Shown in pieces: positions 1 to 9,328 of a stretch of DNA of 64,000 bases. A program made the translations under genes and the position numbers. Positions within the stretch are counted from its first letter, which is position 1; the number at the start of each line of letters is the position of its first letter. Source of the stretch: Fastidiosipila sanguinis (GTDB lineage Bacteria > Bacillota > Clostridia > Saccharofermentanales > Fastidiosipilaceae); the NCBI RefSeq assembly GCF_002998295.1, contig NZ_CP027226.1:1542001-1606000 (forward strand), read 5' to 3'. A model generated the notes under the pieces. That model saw only the letters and a program-made list of their open reading frames with translations. It did no database searches and was not told the DNA's origin.

Positions 1-311
1 GGGACTATAACCATTACCCCACTGGCAACAAAGTGCATAACAAATCCCCAAAAACCAGATGCATTCGGAGTAGCCATCTGCACTATACAAATTATCAGCA
101 AAACAATTATCGCATGAACTGGTCCTGCAATTAATCCAGCCAAAATAGCAGCTAAGTCTCCTAAATCATAAATAAGCCAAGTCGCCGCAACAGGTAATAG
201 CGGGAATCTTAAAAACAGCATTAACAATACACCTAGTGCTGCCATAATCGCATCAAAAGCTATTACTTTTGTACTTCTCTTGGATTTACCTAAACCTTTT
301 CCTCTACTCAT
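1..311 (-). CDS. ribU: RibU-type riboflavin ECF transporter S component (partial)
   Basis: The gene runs off the left edge, so only about 103 N-terminal residues are seen. After a basic start (MSRGKGLGKSKRS) come hydrophobic stretches with the pattern LLMLFLRFPLLP, then DLGDLAAILAGLIAGP, as in the first helices of ECF S components. It starts at an ATG preceded by GGAGG. The FMN riboswitch directly upstream on the same strand makes riboflavin the likely substrate. The family works with a shared EcfAA'T module to import vitamin. Substrate is inferred from the riboswitch plus fold; the rest of the gene lies outside the window. Confidence 0.85.
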   Translation of the reverse strand, partial: MSRGKGLGKSKRSTKVIAFDAIMAALGVLLMLFLRFPLLPVAATWLIYDLGDLAAILAGLIAGPVHAIIVLLIICIVQMATPNASGFWGFVMHFVASGVMVIV

Positions 312-474
312 TTACAACCTCCGTTGCTTCAGAATTTTAGGAAAAGTTTAAATAAAAGATTCGGTTAAGCCAGAAGGCTCACAAGCAAGATCTTTAACTA
401 ATAAATATAAAGCGTTGTGAGTAAAACTCCAGGCAAAAATCTGGCAAATCCTACTCAACATGCCTATATTTACA

Positions 475-630
475 TCTTCTCCCATCCGGACTTTACCGTC
501 GGCTCCAGAATTTAACTGGATCAGCAAATAGCTCGCGGGCTTAGTTCTTTTTATCAAGTAATTTTATGAGAAAAATTTTGACATTATAAGAACGTCACCG
601 CCGGTGAGGAATTTCACCCCGCCCTGAAGA
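475..630 (-). promoter_or_regulatory. FMN riboswitch (RFN element)
   Basis: Read on the minus strand, the conserved RFN blocks occur in order: a 5' part with GGCGGGGTGAAATTCC and ACCGGCGGT, a middle GCCCGCGAGC, and a 3' part with GGAGCCGACGGTAAAGTCC and GGATGGGAGAAGA. It is followed by about 160 nt of leader and the RibU-like gene. Binding of FMN is expected to repress that gene. No clear terminator was found in the leader, so control could be at translation or by a weak hairpin. Confidence 0.96.
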
Positions 631-645
631 CTTTGTTTTTTTACT

Positions 646-651
646 ATTATA
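646..651 (-). promoter_or_regulatory. -10 box for the FMN riboswitch transcript
   Basis: A TATAAT hexamer on the minus strand lies about 16 nt before the 5' end of the riboswitch. A good -35 box was not found. The roughly 390-base stretch between phoR and ribU otherwise contains only the riboswitch and its leader. Confidence 0.45.
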
Positions 652-700
652 GTCTATAAATTTAAAATATCCACCTGTATAAGCTCAATGAAAAAATTAC

Positions 701-2251
701 TTACTTCTTTGGAAAAGAAATAGTAAACTTACTACCCTTGCCCAACTCGCTCTCAAGAGTAACACTAGCGTTATACAAGTTAGCAGTATGCTTAACAATT
801 GCTAAACCTAAACCAGTACCTTCAACATTTTTGGCACGAGACTTGTCAACTCGGTAAAACCTCTCGAAAATCCTATTCTGTTCTGCCCTAGGGATACCAA
901 TACCATTATCCTCGACAAAAACTTCTTGAGCTCCCCTTTGAGATGACCTCTCGCTAGTCCCTACTCTAACGTATCCGCCAGGTTTATTGTACTTAATAGC
1001 ATTAGAAATTAAGTTGAAGAATAGTTGCTTAATACGAGTATAATTCGCTTCAATTTTCGCCTCAGGATCCACTTCCAGAAGTAATTTAACACCCTCTTGC
1101 TTAGCATATCCATTTAGCTGGCCAAAGATTTCATCTATAACCTGATAGAAATATACACATTCCTTTTTGTGATCCTCTTCAACTTTTGCAGGTTTCTGTT
1201 TATTCTCAATTTCAGCTAGCTCTAATAAATCTCCAATTAATTCACGCAAATGCTGAGCTTCTATTGCAATAATCTCTTGGAATTGACGTATTTCTTCAAT
1301 AGTCCTATCTGGACTCTTAGCTAATTCTATATAGCCTAATATTGAGGTTAAAGGTGTCTTGAGCTCATGACTTACATTGGCTACGAAGTCTTGTCTTTGC
1401 CTTTCGAGAGACTTCATAACAGTAACATCCCCAATAACAGCTAATGCCCCTTTTAAATTTTTGTCATCTATAGGACTTGCAAAAACTTGAATTACTTTGT
1501 CCTGCCCGTCAACATTAACTTCAAAATCATCAATTACTATATTTCTAGTGGAAATAGCTCTGCTCATTATCTCCCAGACTTTAGAGTAATTAACGTTTCT
1601 TACTGAAATAAATCTCTCCAGGTTATTTGCTGAAATGGTAGCGGCTGATACTCCTCCAGAGGTTGAATTTACTCGGCCATCTTCAGTGTAATTACCTGAA
1701 ACCCTTGCTCTCTCATTAAACCTTTTGCTTTGGAGCATTTCTCTGACAAGATGAGTTTCAAGCTGGATCTCCCCCTGCTCATTAGTTGCAATGATCCCTT
1801 CATTAAGCTGTTCTAGGATGACGTTTTGCAACTCTTTAGAAGCGTCCACTTCATTTTGCATTAATTTAAGTTGTCTGTATAAATGCTTAATATGTTCGTC
1901 CATCATTTGAACAAGGGCTGATTTATTCTCCTGATCGCTTGGATATTTGCTGTAATCTGCAACAGCAATTCTGTCCAAGATCTCCATCTGTTCTAAGCTA
2001 GGTTTAATGCTCTTTTTGTATTTTTTTACCAAGGAATTAATTAACATAAACAATGATAGTAAACCCACTGCAATAGCTATATATACTACATATGGTCTAC
2101 TATCTAAATTGGATAAAAAGCTCAATAATTGCTCTCTAAAAAAGAAAGAGCAAATCCCAAAAAGTGCCATCACGAATAAAATCCCTGCCAAAAACACGTT
2201 AAAGGTATTGCTCAATAATTCTTTAATAATTTTATTCTTCTGAGTCTGCAA
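701..2251 (-). CDS. phoR: Phosphate-responsive sensor histidine kinase PhoR
   Basis: This is a membrane sensor kinase of 516 residues. Two helices near residues 18-36 and 52-72 flank a short loop. A PAS-like region (about 138-285) leads to the HisKA H-box VSHELKTP (His about 296), then N-box NLISNAIKYN, G1 DNGIGIP and G2 GTGLGLAIVKH. The start is a TTG overlapping the end of phoB by 20 nt. No in-frame ATG precedes the first membrane helix, so TTG is needed. It is last in the pst-pho cluster and should phosphorylate the adjacent PhoB. In this family, sensing is relayed through PstSCAB and PhoU rather than a large external domain, which agrees with the tiny loop here. Confidence 0.92.
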   Translation of the reverse strand: MQTQKNKIIKELLSNTFNVFLAGILFVMALFGICSFFFREQLLSFLSNLDSRPYVVYIAIAVGLLSLFMLINSLVKKYKKSIKPSLEQMEILDRIAVADYSKYPSDQENKSALVQMMDEHIKHLYRQLKLMQNEVDASKELQNVILEQLNEGIIATNEQGEIQLETHLVREMLQSKRFNERARVSGNYTEDGRVNSTSGGVSAATISANNLERFISVRNVNYSKVWEIMSRAISTRNIVIDDFEVNVDGQDKVIQVFASPIDDKNLKGALAVIGDVTVMKSLERQRQDFVANVSHELKTPLTSILGYIELAKSPDRTIEEIRQFQEIIAIEAQHLRELIGDLLELAEIENKQKPAKVEEDHKKECVYFYQVIDEIFGQLNGYAKQEGVKLLLEVDPEAKIEANYTRIKQLFFNLISNAIKYNKPGGYVRVGTSERSSQRGAQEVFVEDNGIGIPRAEQNRIFERFYRVDKSRAKNVEGTGLGLAIVKHTANLYNASVTLESELGKGSKFTISFPKK

Positions 2252-2933
2252 AACTGTATCCTACACCTCTTATAGTTTTTATGTACACTGGATTTGCATC
2301 ATCGTTTTCTATCTTCTGACGTAAATACCTAATATGTACATCTACCGTTCTAGTGTCACCAAAGTATTCTGTATCCCAGACCTGATTAAGCAAGGTATCA
2401 CGTGTGAACACTCTGCCAGGAGATTCCATTAATACATAGAGCAGATCAAACTCTCTTGCTGTTAGATCTATATTTACACCATTTTTTACGACACTATGAC
2501 GTTTTGGATCTATTGTAATACCAGAAGCACTTAATTTCCTATCTTGTGTATCTTCTGAAGCTCTATTTTGTCTTCTGAGGACTGCTCTGACTCTAGCTGG
2601 TAATTCTTTGATACCAAAAGGTTTACTGATATAATCATCGGCTCCTAACTCTAGCGCCATTACTACATCCATTTCTTCAGACTTAGCAGTTAGCATTATC
2701 AAGGGAATATTTTTAAATTTATCATTATTCCTAATTCTATGTAGCAACTGAATTCCATCTAATCCTGGCATCATCCAGTCTAGCAGAATACAATCAGGGA
2801 TACTTCTATCTAATGCCCCAAGAAGCTGTTCCCCATTTTCGTAGCTTCTAACTTCCATACCCTGCTCTTCTAATGCTAGACTAGCCAATCTTCTAATATT
2901 AGCTTCATCATCTACAATATAAATCAAAGGCAT
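2232..2933 (-). CDS. phoB: Response regulator PhoB/PhoP (OmpR family)
   Basis: This is a 233-residue two-domain regulator. The receiver has the acidic pair VDDE, phospho-acceptor Asp about 52 in CILLDWMMPG and the KPF lysine motif. The C-terminal winged helix carries TAREFDLLYVL and TRTVDVHIRYLRQKI, typical of OmpR/PhoB DNA binding. The start has GAGGAG about 8 nt upstream and lies 5 nt after the phoU stop. It should activate the pst operon under phosphate limitation by binding direct repeats such as those upstream of pstS. Confidence 0.93.
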   Translation of the reverse strand: MPLIYIVDDEANIRRLASLALEEQGMEVRSYENGEQLLGALDRSIPDCILLDWMMPGLDGIQLLHRIRNNDKFKNIPLIMLTAKSEEMDVVMALELGADDYISKPFGIKELPARVRAVLRRQNRASEDTQDRKLSASGITIDPKRHSVVKNGVNIDLTAREFDLLYVLMESPGRVFTRDTLLNQVWDTEYFGDTRTVDVHIRYLRQKIENDDANPVYIKTIRGVGYSFADSEE

Positions 2934-2938
2934 GTAAT

Positions 2939-3643
2939 TTACTCCTCATCATCCTCATCTTCGTCTTCGTATTCATCTGAGTCAATCAAATATTTATTAT
3001 CACCAGTTATTTCATACAAAGCCCATTCAGCAATATTTGTAGCATGATCACCGATTCTCTCGATGTATTTTCCAATGAATAAATAATCAACTGCCAAGGC
3101 ACTATTGTTGCTATTGTTGTTAGCAACATCAATAATAATATTGGTCATATCTTGAACAATCTCATTAAAGTAATTGTCAACGATATCATCAGAGAGGATT
3201 ACTTCTTTGGCCAATTCCATATCTCTCTGCATGAAAGCTTCCATAGCTGAACTAAACATTTCTCTTGCTTTTTCTAGGGCTAAAAGAACTTTCTCCGGAC
3301 AATCGAATTGATGGAAGTTAGGATTGGAATTCATTATTTCACAAATATCAGCACACTGATCACCAATTCGCTCAATATCTGTAACCATCTTCAAGGTAGC
3401 AGTTATCTTACGCAAATCAGACGCAACTGGTTGTTGTAAAGCAATTACAGAAATAGCTTCTCTCTCAATTGTAATTTCCATATCATCAACTTCATGGTCG
3501 CTCTCATAAATTTGCTGTGCTAACAAGAAATCCAGGTTTTTCAATGCTGTATGTGTATCTCTTATTACACTATCTACTCTAGCTCCCATGCTGTTAACAT
3601 CGTTTAGCAACTTAAGCATTTCTCTATCAAAAGCTGATCTCAT
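2939..3643 (-). CDS. phoU: Phosphate transport regulator PhoU
   Basis: PhoU links the Pst transporter to the PhoR kinase and represses signalling when phosphate is plentiful. The 234 residues hold two PhoU repeats with the metal-binding-like signatures EITIEREAISVIALQQP and DLRKITATLKMVTDIERIGDQ in the first, and FIGKYIERIGDHATNIAEW in the second. The C-terminus adds an unusual acidic tail (DEYEDEDEDDEE), absent from the E. coli protein. The start has AGGAGG 6 nt upstream. It lies between pstB and phoB, the usual order. Confidence 0.93.
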   Translation of the reverse strand: MRSAFDREMLKLLNDVNSMGARVDSVIRDTHTALKNLDFLLAQQIYESDHEVDDMEITIEREAISVIALQQPVASDLRKITATLKMVTDIERIGDQCADICEIMNSNPNFHQFDCPEKVLLALEKAREMFSSAMEAFMQRDMELAKEVILSDDIVDNYFNEIVQDMTNIIIDVANNNSNNSALAVDYLFIGKYIERIGDHATNIAEWALYEITGDNKYLIDSDEYEDEDEDDEE

Positions 3644-3701
3644 ATTCGCCTCCTATGCCTATCGCTTATTTAACAATAGATTTTAAAGTTTTAAATTATT
3701 T

Positions 3702-4481
3702 TTAACCGAAACGACCAGTGATATAGGCCTCAGTTTGTGGTTTGCTTGGATTATTAAATATTGTTACTGTCTCATCATATTCTATTAAATTACCCAAATA
3801 GAAGAAAGCAGTTCTGTCGCTTATACGTGCTGCCTGACTCATGGAGTGAGTAACAATAACTATAGTATAATCCTCTTTTAAAGTTTCCATTAACTCTTCA
3901 ATTTTACCTGTCGCAATTGGGTCAAGTGCGGATGTAGGTTCATCCATAAGAATTACAGAAGGTTGCAAAGCTATAGCTCTTGCAATACAAAGTCTTTGTT
4001 GCTGTCCACCAGAGAGTTTATGAGCATTTTTGCCCAAATCATCTTTGACCTCGTCCCATAGAGCCGCCTTAGTAAGTGATGACTCTACTACATAATCTAA
4101 TAATTCTTTGTCCTTAATACCTTGAACTCTCAATCCATAAACAACATTATCGTAAATACTCATAGGGAATGGGTTTGGATGTTGGAATACCATACCAATC
4201 TCAGTTCTTAGCTTAACAACATCCATCTTATCGTTATAAATATCACGATCACCGTTTAATAAAATTTTCCCATCTATTCTACAATCTTCAATCAAGTCAT
4301 TCATTCGGTTAAAACAACGCAACAAAGTAGATTTACCACAACCTGATGGCCCAATAAATGCTGTAACTTTGTTTGCTGGGATATCCATTGTGATACCTTT
4401 CAAAGCCTGGAAGTCACCATAATATAAGTCTAGATCTTCGATCTTAAACATAACATTATTTTTGTTTTCCTCATTATTCAT
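3702..4481 (-). CDS. pstB: Phosphate ABC transporter ATP-binding protein PstB
   Basis: This is the ATPase of the phosphate importer, 259 residues. Walker A is [12 protein letters not shown], the Q-loop region is [16 protein letters not shown] (the NPFP motif is PstB-specific), the signature is LSGGQQQR, Walker B is [13 protein letters not shown] and the H-loop is VTHSM. GAGGAGATAACA precedes the ATG. The gene follows pstA by 55 nt. Confidence 0.97.
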   Translation of the reverse strand: MNNEENKNNVMFKIEDLDLYYGDFQALKGITMDIPANKVTAFIGPSGCGKSTLLRCFNRMNDLIEDCRIDGKILLNGDRDIYNDKMDVVKLRTEIGMVFQHPNPFPMSIYDNVVYGLRVQGIKDKELLDYVVESSLTKAALWDEVKDDLGKNAHKLSGGQQQRLCIARAIALQPSVILMDEPTSALDPIATGKIEELMETLKEDYTIVIVTHSMSQAARISDRTAFFYLGNLIEYDETVTIFNNPSKPQTEAYITGRFG

Positions 4482-4536
4482 TGTTATCTCCTCATCTCTT
4501 AGTTAAGTCTCTTCTCTTGTCTATAACTCACGCCCA

Positions 4537-5808
4537 TTAAGCCCAACGCTTATTCAACTGCTTACTAATTACTCTGACAGTGATGTTCAAGGCTAATACC
4601 ACAACTAATATCAATATTGAGATGGCTGATGCTAAAGCGAAGTTTGGCTGTTCGCCACTCATAACTGACCATATCTGTAAGGCTAAACTTGTACCACTAC
4701 CTGTCCAAGTAGGATTGTCGCTAACTGCTGTACCCATGGTGTAAATCAGAGCTGCAGATTCACCTATAACTCTAGAAACAGATAGTAATGCTGCGGATAA
4801 AATACCTGGCAAAGCATTAGGCAAAACTACTCTAAATATTGTCTGAGTCTTAGTCGCACCAAGCGCTAAGGATCCCATTCTTAGTGAGTCCGGTACTGTA
4901 ATCAAGGCCTCTTCTGTCTGACGAATAACAACTGGCAAAAGCACTATTGACATTGTTAATCCACCCAAAAGTACGTTAGGTGTTGAAGCTCCTAAGACTT
5001 GTGTAATTGGGAACAAAACTGTCATACCCATCAAACCATAGATAATACTTGGGACACCATTTAACATCTCAACTGCAGACCTAATTGCACGAGTGCTTGG
5101 AGTATCATAAGCGATTTCATGCAAGTAGATTGCGGCAAAAACACCTATAGGTAAGGCTATTAATAAAGTAATAAGTATAAGCATTAGAGTGGCTACAATA
5201 GAACCCCTAATACCACCACCAGGTGAGTTAAAGGCAACGGATTCCATAGCAACTGCATCATTATCTAGTTTTTCAATAGTAGTCTTGGCATCTCTTACAC
5301 CAACATACTTAGATTCACCTTCAGCATTTACGTAATACAACGACTTGATATCACTACCCTTGTCTACACTTACGTTTTGTCCTTTGCTGGCTCCTGCTGT
5401 CTTAGAAATAGTATGATGGAAAGCAGATGCACCATCTATGTGAGTTAATTCAACTATTTTTTCACCAGAAGGGTTACGACCATTTTTAAGACCTATACCA
5501 AAATTAGTAGAGAAAAATTCATCTTCTGCTAAGTCACTTGGTACAGAGAAATTGCCTGCTTTGTTTTCTTGAAATTCAACATTATAAGGGACATTCCAAT
5601 AGTCACTCATAATTAGGTCCCAGGATAAGTTTTTCCAACCATTAGAGAAAATATAAAAGACGACAGAACCCAAAACAAATACAGCTAGAAGTGCTGATAA
5701 ATAGGTGAAAATATTTTTACTTCCATCTTGGATTCTACGCTTACGGCTCATGCCACGATTTTCTTTGAGTCTTGCATTTAATTTGGAGTCTAATACATCA
5801 TTAGGCAT
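4537..5808 (-). CDS. pstA: Phosphate ABC transporter permease PstA
   Basis: This is an inner-membrane permease. The chosen ATG (MPNDVLDSK) has GGAGGTGG 5 nt upstream and overlaps the pstC stop by 8 nt; a TTG 15 nt earlier would overlap the ribosome site. The C-terminal half holds the permease domain with EMLNGVPSIIYGL and the coupling segment SLALGATKTQTIFRVVLP. Between the first helix (about 35-60) and the second (about 205) lies a soluble insert of roughly 140 residues, which makes the protein 423 residues against the usual 280-300. The insert has no motif I recognise and is predicted to be extracytoplasmic. Confidence 0.94.
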   Translation of the reverse strand: MPNDVLDSKLNARLKENRGMSRKRRIQDGSKNIFTYLSALLAVFVLGSVVFYIFSNGWKNLSWDLIMSDYWNVPYNVEFQENKAGNFSVPSDLAEDEFFSTNFGIGLKNGRNPSGEKIVELTHIDGASAFHHTISKTAGASKGQNVSVDKGSDIKSLYYVNAEGESKYVGVRDAKTTIEKLDNDAVAMESVAFNSPGGGIRGSIVATLMLILITLLIALPIGVFAAIYLHEIAYDTPSTRAIRSAVEMLNGVPSIIYGLMGMTVLFPITQVLGASTPNVLLGGLTMSIVLLPVVIRQTEEALITVPDSLRMGSLALGATKTQTIFRVVLPNALPGILSAALLSVSRVIGESAALIYTMGTAVSDNPTWTGSGTSLALQIWSVMSGEQPNFALASAISILILVVVLALNITVRVISKQLNKRWA

Positions 5809-6763
5809 TTGTACCACCTCCAATTTTGCGTTTCATAATTTGGATTAATAAGTTAGTTACTAAAATAATAATCATCAAAACAATACCAACTGAGAACCTT
5901 ATATCGTAGTCAACACCTGTAGTTTCTTTTAGACCTGATAGCATTGTGGAAGTTAGTGTCCTTGTCGGCGCAAACGGATTCAAATTAATACCTATCTGAG
6001 AGTTACCAGCTACCATGGATACCGCTGTAGCTTCACCAAAAGCTCTACCTAGTCCTAGAACTAGTCCTGCGAAAATACCTGATTTGGCAGAGGTTAGTAC
6101 AACTTTGAAATTTGTCTGAGTTCTTGAAGCACCCAATGCTAATGAACCTAATTCTAAGTTCTTATCTACTGCAGAAATTGCATTAATTGACATTGAGGTT
6201 ATCGTTGGGAAAATCATTATCGCTAGTAACAGAGAAACTGACATTAGAGACTTACCACCAAAAGTAGAAACTCCAAAAAATCCTGCTACAGATTCAACAA
6301 GAGTAGTTATCTTGCTAGCCGCAAAAACACCATATACAACAGAAGGTATAGCCGCTAAAAGCTCAACAACAATTTGCATTGGTTCACGTAATCTCTTTGG
6401 TGCGATTTTAACAATAAATAAAGCGGTTAAAACTGCTATTGGGAAAGATATTGCTGCCGCTATTAAAGCTGACACCAAGGTATTTACCATAATAAAAGCA
6501 ACGCCATAAATACCTTCTCCAATATCTGGTCTCCAACTCATTCCAGTCAGGAACTTACCTACGCTTTGTTTAGCATTCTCATAATTTGGTAAAAAAGGGC
6601 TTACTCCTTTTGCAGAAACAAAGATAATAATAATAACTATCATGAGAGCGGAGATAATACCACTGGCGATAAAAATACCTCTCCAAATCCTATCATTTAT
6701 CTTACGTCTTTTGTTGGAATTAGGATTAGCTTCCTGGCTCAAATCAATATTTGGGCTGGCCAT
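5801..6763 (-). CDS. pstC: Phosphate ABC transporter permease PstC
   Basis: This is the partner permease of PstA. The start at MASPNIDLS is preferred because GAGAGGAGG lies 5 nt upstream; an earlier in-frame ATG 42 nt further out has no such site. The sequence shows six hydrophobic segments, the PstC motif LLAAIPSVVYGVFA and the ATPase-coupling loop LELGSLALGASRTQTNFKVVL. The length of 320 residues fits the family. It ends inside the pstA ribosome site, which suggests translational coupling. Confidence 0.95.
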   Translation of the reverse strand: MASPNIDLSQEANPNSNKRRKINDRIWRGIFIASGIISALMIVIIIIFVSAKGVSPFLPNYENAKQSVGKFLTGMSWRPDIGEGIYGVAFIMVNTLVSALIAAAISFPIAVLTALFIVKIAPKRLREPMQIVVELLAAIPSVVYGVFAASKITTLVESVAGFFGVSTFGGKSLMSVSLLLAIMIFPTITSMSINAISAVDKNLELGSLALGASRTQTNFKVVLTSAKSGIFAGLVLGLGRAFGEATAVSMVAGNSQIGINLNPFAPTRTLTSTMLSGLKETTGVDYDIRFSVGIVLMIIILVTNLLIQIMKRKIGGGTNA

Positions 6764-6879
6764 GTTTGCCTCCTCTCGCTTGTTTAAGCATGAAATAATA
6801 TTCATTAAATATTTTCATATAACTATAATAAACCATTACATAAATTTTTATTTGCAATTATTAATCTATTTCTAATACG

Positions 6880-6918
6880 TACTAAAAGGTTTAGCCGTAA
6901 TGGCTAAACCTTTTAGTA
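6880..6918 (-). terminator. Perfect 17-bp hairpin between pstS and pstC
   Basis: The arms at 6880-6896 and 6902-6918 are exact reverse complements (TACTAAAAGGTTTAGCC) around a 5-nt loop. On the minus strand it sits about 40 nt after the pstS stop and about 115 nt before pstC. There is no long T tract after the stem. It may be a partial terminator or a 3' barrier that stabilises pstS mRNA, giving more binding protein than permease, as known for other pst operons. Confidence 0.8.
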
Positions 6919-6957
6919 ATTATCGTATAACCATGACTTTTATTTTCGTCTTAAGAA

Positions 6958-7995
6958 TTATTTTGCTAATTCTTCCCAAGTAGTAATTTTACCTGTGAAA
7001 ATGTCACGTACTTGTTCTTGTGTTAAGTTAGAAATTGGGTTTGAACTTGCTACTGCTACAACAACTGCGTCTTGTGCGAATGCACCTGAATGTTTACCGT
7101 CTGCAACTTTCTCACTGTCTTTGAATTCACGTGAAGCGAAACCTAAGTCAGCTGCGTTTGCACCATCTTTTTCTTCTCCCAATACACGTTTGTAACCATC
7201 ACTTGAACCTGTATGTGCACTAACGAATTGGAAGTTACCTGCTAGAGGAACGAAAGCTTCTAATGCTGCTTGTAATGCTTTTTCTACTGATGTAGAACCA
7301 CCTGTACGAATTACCAAAGCACTGTTATCTTCGTCTACGATTGGGTGTTTTGTTTTGAGTTCATCCCATTTTGTACCACCATCTACGTCAACAATACCAC
7401 CAGCTGAAGCAACTGCATCTCTACCTTCTACTGAGTTTTGTAGGAAGTCTACGAAAGCATCTACTAGAGCTTCTGTCTTCTCGTCTGCGAAGTCACCTGC
7501 TGCACGTGAAACTAGGTTGAATGGACGTTTCAATGCGTATGAGTTATCTAGAACTGTTTCATTTGTTGGTTCAACACCTTCATATGCTAGACCTTTAATA
7601 TTGTTAGCTTCGAAGTCTGTTGTCAAAGAAACGAAACCAATACTACTTGCGTCACTACCTACAGCTTTAGCCAAAGCACCGTTACTATCTTCGATAACAG
7701 CTTTGTCTGTTAAAACATCTTGACCTTTTTCTGTATCACCGTAGCCTATAATTTCTTGGAATGCACCACGTGTACCTGATGATTCATCACGGCTATATAC
7801 GTGAATTTCACCCATAGCACCTTCGCTAGCTTCTTCTTTTGATGATTCTGTTGTGTCTTTTGTATCAGCTTCTGTTGTTTGTTCTACTTTATTAGCATCT
7901 GTTGTTTTTTCTGTTTCTGTATTTCCTGTGCTACAACCTGCTAAGATTAGTGAGCTTACTAAAACTAAGCTTAAACTTTTTACAAATTTCTTCAT
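6958..7995 (-). CDS. pstS: Phosphate-binding lipoprotein PstS
   Basis: The extracellular phosphate receptor of the Pst importer. The start at MKKFVKSLS has GGAGG 5 nt upstream; a longer reading frame has no ribosome site. A lipoprotein signal ends in SSLILAGCS. A Thr/Glu-rich linker leads to the binding domain, where SRDESSGTRGAF matches the PstS phosphate-binding loop and RTGGSTSVEKAL lines the second lobe. A second SAHTGSSDGYKRV segment is also typical. 345 residues. First gene of the operon. Confidence 0.95.
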   Translation of the reverse strand: MKKFVKSLSLVLVSSLILAGCSTGNTETEKTTDANKVEQTTEADTKDTTESSKEEASEGAMGEIHVYSRDESSGTRGAFQEIIGYGDTEKGQDVLTDKAVIEDSNGALAKAVGSDASSIGFVSLTTDFEANNIKGLAYEGVEPTNETVLDNSYALKRPFNLVSRAAGDFADEKTEALVDAFVDFLQNSVEGRDAVASAGGIVDVDGGTKWDELKTKHPIVDEDNSALVIRTGGSTSVEKALQAALEAFVPLAGNFQFVSAHTGSSDGYKRVLGEEKDGANAADLGFASREFKDSEKVADGKHSGAFAQDAVVVAVASSNPISNLTQEQVRDIFTGKITTWEELAK

Positions 7996-8055
7996 TTTTT
8001 CCTCCATTACAACTTTTGTTGTTTTTTTATTACATGTTTCAGAATAGATAAGCAT

Positions 8056-8072
8056 TGTTAAATCTTTGTTAG
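8056..8072 (-). promoter_or_regulatory. Candidate PhoP/PhoB box upstream of pstS
   Basis: Two hexamers read TTAACA-like on the minus strand (plus-strand TGTTAA at 8056-8061 and TGTTAG at 8067-8072) with an 11-bp period, matching the TTAACA direct-repeat pattern known for Bacillus PhoP. Further TGTTC-type half sites at 8103 and 8118 are less regular. It lies about 65 nt before the pstS start, in the 296-nt gap to the divergent glycosyltransferase gene. Confidence 0.5.
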
Positions 8073-8291
8073 ATAAATATTATATTTTCTTAAGGTGAAA
8101 GCTGTTCAGTTAAAATTTGTTCTATAAAGTCTAGTCTTAATGGAGTATTTTGGGTTTCTGATATTAATCTAGTATTTAAATGTAATTATGTTTAAAATGA
8201 GTAATAACAAAAGAGCAAACATTCTATAGAGTTACTATTTATATCGTATATCGCAATATAGCAATTTATTGGAGTGTTGAGGAGTTTTTAA

Positions 8292-9320
8292 ATGAAATTA
8301 TCATTGCTTATACCTTTTTACAACGAAGAAGAACAGGTGAAAGTTACGTTAAATACTGTTATACCAATCATGGAATCATTAGATTGTGTCTTCGAGATAT
8401 TAGTAATTGATGATGGCTCCAAGGACAAAACCTGGGAGATAATTTCTCAAGCTGCTCAAGCAGATCCTAGAATCCATGCCTTACGTTTTAGTAGAAACTT
8501 CGGTAAAGAAGCAGCTATATGTGCAGGTCTAGAAAATGCTCTAGGAGATGCCGTTATTCTAATGGACGGTGATCTGCAACATCCTCCTCAATATATCCCA
8601 GAGATGGTAAGACTATGGCAATCTGGATATGATGTAGTTGAAGGTGTTAAATCTTCTCGTGGAAACGAAAGCAAAGTTAAAAATTTCTTCGCTAATAGTT
8701 TCTATAAGAGCTTCCAGAAAGTAAGTGGTGTTGATCTTAATAATGCTTCAGATTTCAAACTCTTGGACAGGAAAGTCGTTGATGCCTGGAATAAACTTGA
8801 TGAGCACAATACTTTTTTCCGTGGATTAAGTTCTTGGCTAGGGTTCAATCGAACTGAATTTGAGTTCGCTGTTGAAGAAAGAATGCATGGAGAAAGCAAG
8901 TGGACCTGGTCTAAACTTTGGAGATTGGCAATAAATGCTGTTACTTCTTTTTCAACTGTGCTCCTATCACTTATAACCTGGATGGGTGTTCTCTTTATGA
9001 CCTTGGCAGTTGTAATCGGCGTTATAACCCTAGTTCGCTTCTTTACAGGTGACGCAGCTGATGGGTTTACTACTGTTATTTTGCTTTTATTAATTATTGG
9101 TGGTGCTGTGATGATGTCATTGGGTTTGATCAGTACTTATATTGCTAAAATTTATGATGAGGTAAAAGGCAGACCTCGCTACATTACCATGGAAGAGTTG
9201 AACACTACATATCTTATTGCAGAAGATGAGAAATATGATGCTGTCTGCAATGAAAGTGTAAATTCTAGTAATTTTGAAAATTTTAGTAACTCTGGATATA
9301 AATCTGCCGATAAACTATAG
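8292..9320 (+). CDS. GT2 family glycosyltransferase (polyprenyl-phosphate sugar transferase type)
   Basis: This is a 342-residue membrane-anchored GT2 enzyme resembling GtrB/dolichyl-phosphate mannose synthases, which load a sugar from a nucleotide donor onto a polyprenyl phosphate. The N-terminus has IPFYNEEEQV, the VIDDGSKDKT motif, RFSRNFGKEAA and the metal-binding MDGDLQHPP. Two C-terminal helices (about 225-255 and 260-285) precede a cytoplasmic tail with serine/asparagine-rich end. GAGGAG lies 9 nt before the ATG. The next gene, 8 nt on, encodes a large membrane protein that may use the lipid-linked sugar. Donor and target are unknown. Confidence 0.85.
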   Translation: MKLSLLIPFYNEEEQVKVTLNTVIPIMESLDCVFEILVIDDGSKDKTWEIISQAAQADPRIHALRFSRNFGKEAAICAGLENALGDAVILMDGDLQHPPQYIPEMVRLWQSGYDVVEGVKSSRGNESKVKNFFANSFYKSFQKVSGVDLNNASDFKLLDRKVVDAWNKLDEHNTFFRGLSSWLGFNRTEFEFAVEERMHGESKWTWSKLWRLAINAVTSFSTVLLSLITWMGVLFMTLAVVIGVITLVRFFTGDAADGFTTVILLLLIIGGAVMMSLGLISTYIAKIYDEVKGRPRYITMEELNTTYLIAEDEKYDAVCNESVNSSNFENFSNSGYKSADKL

Positions 9321-9328
9321 GTAAAAAT

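Noticed and set aside
348-557. A 69-codon open frame on the minus strand next to ribU
   Set aside because: It overlaps the conserved 3' half of the FMN riboswitch and has no ribosome site.
7355-7723. A 122-codon plus-strand open frame inside pstS
   Set aside because: It lies antisense to conserved PstS sequence, has a Ser/Thr-rich shadow composition and no ribosome site.
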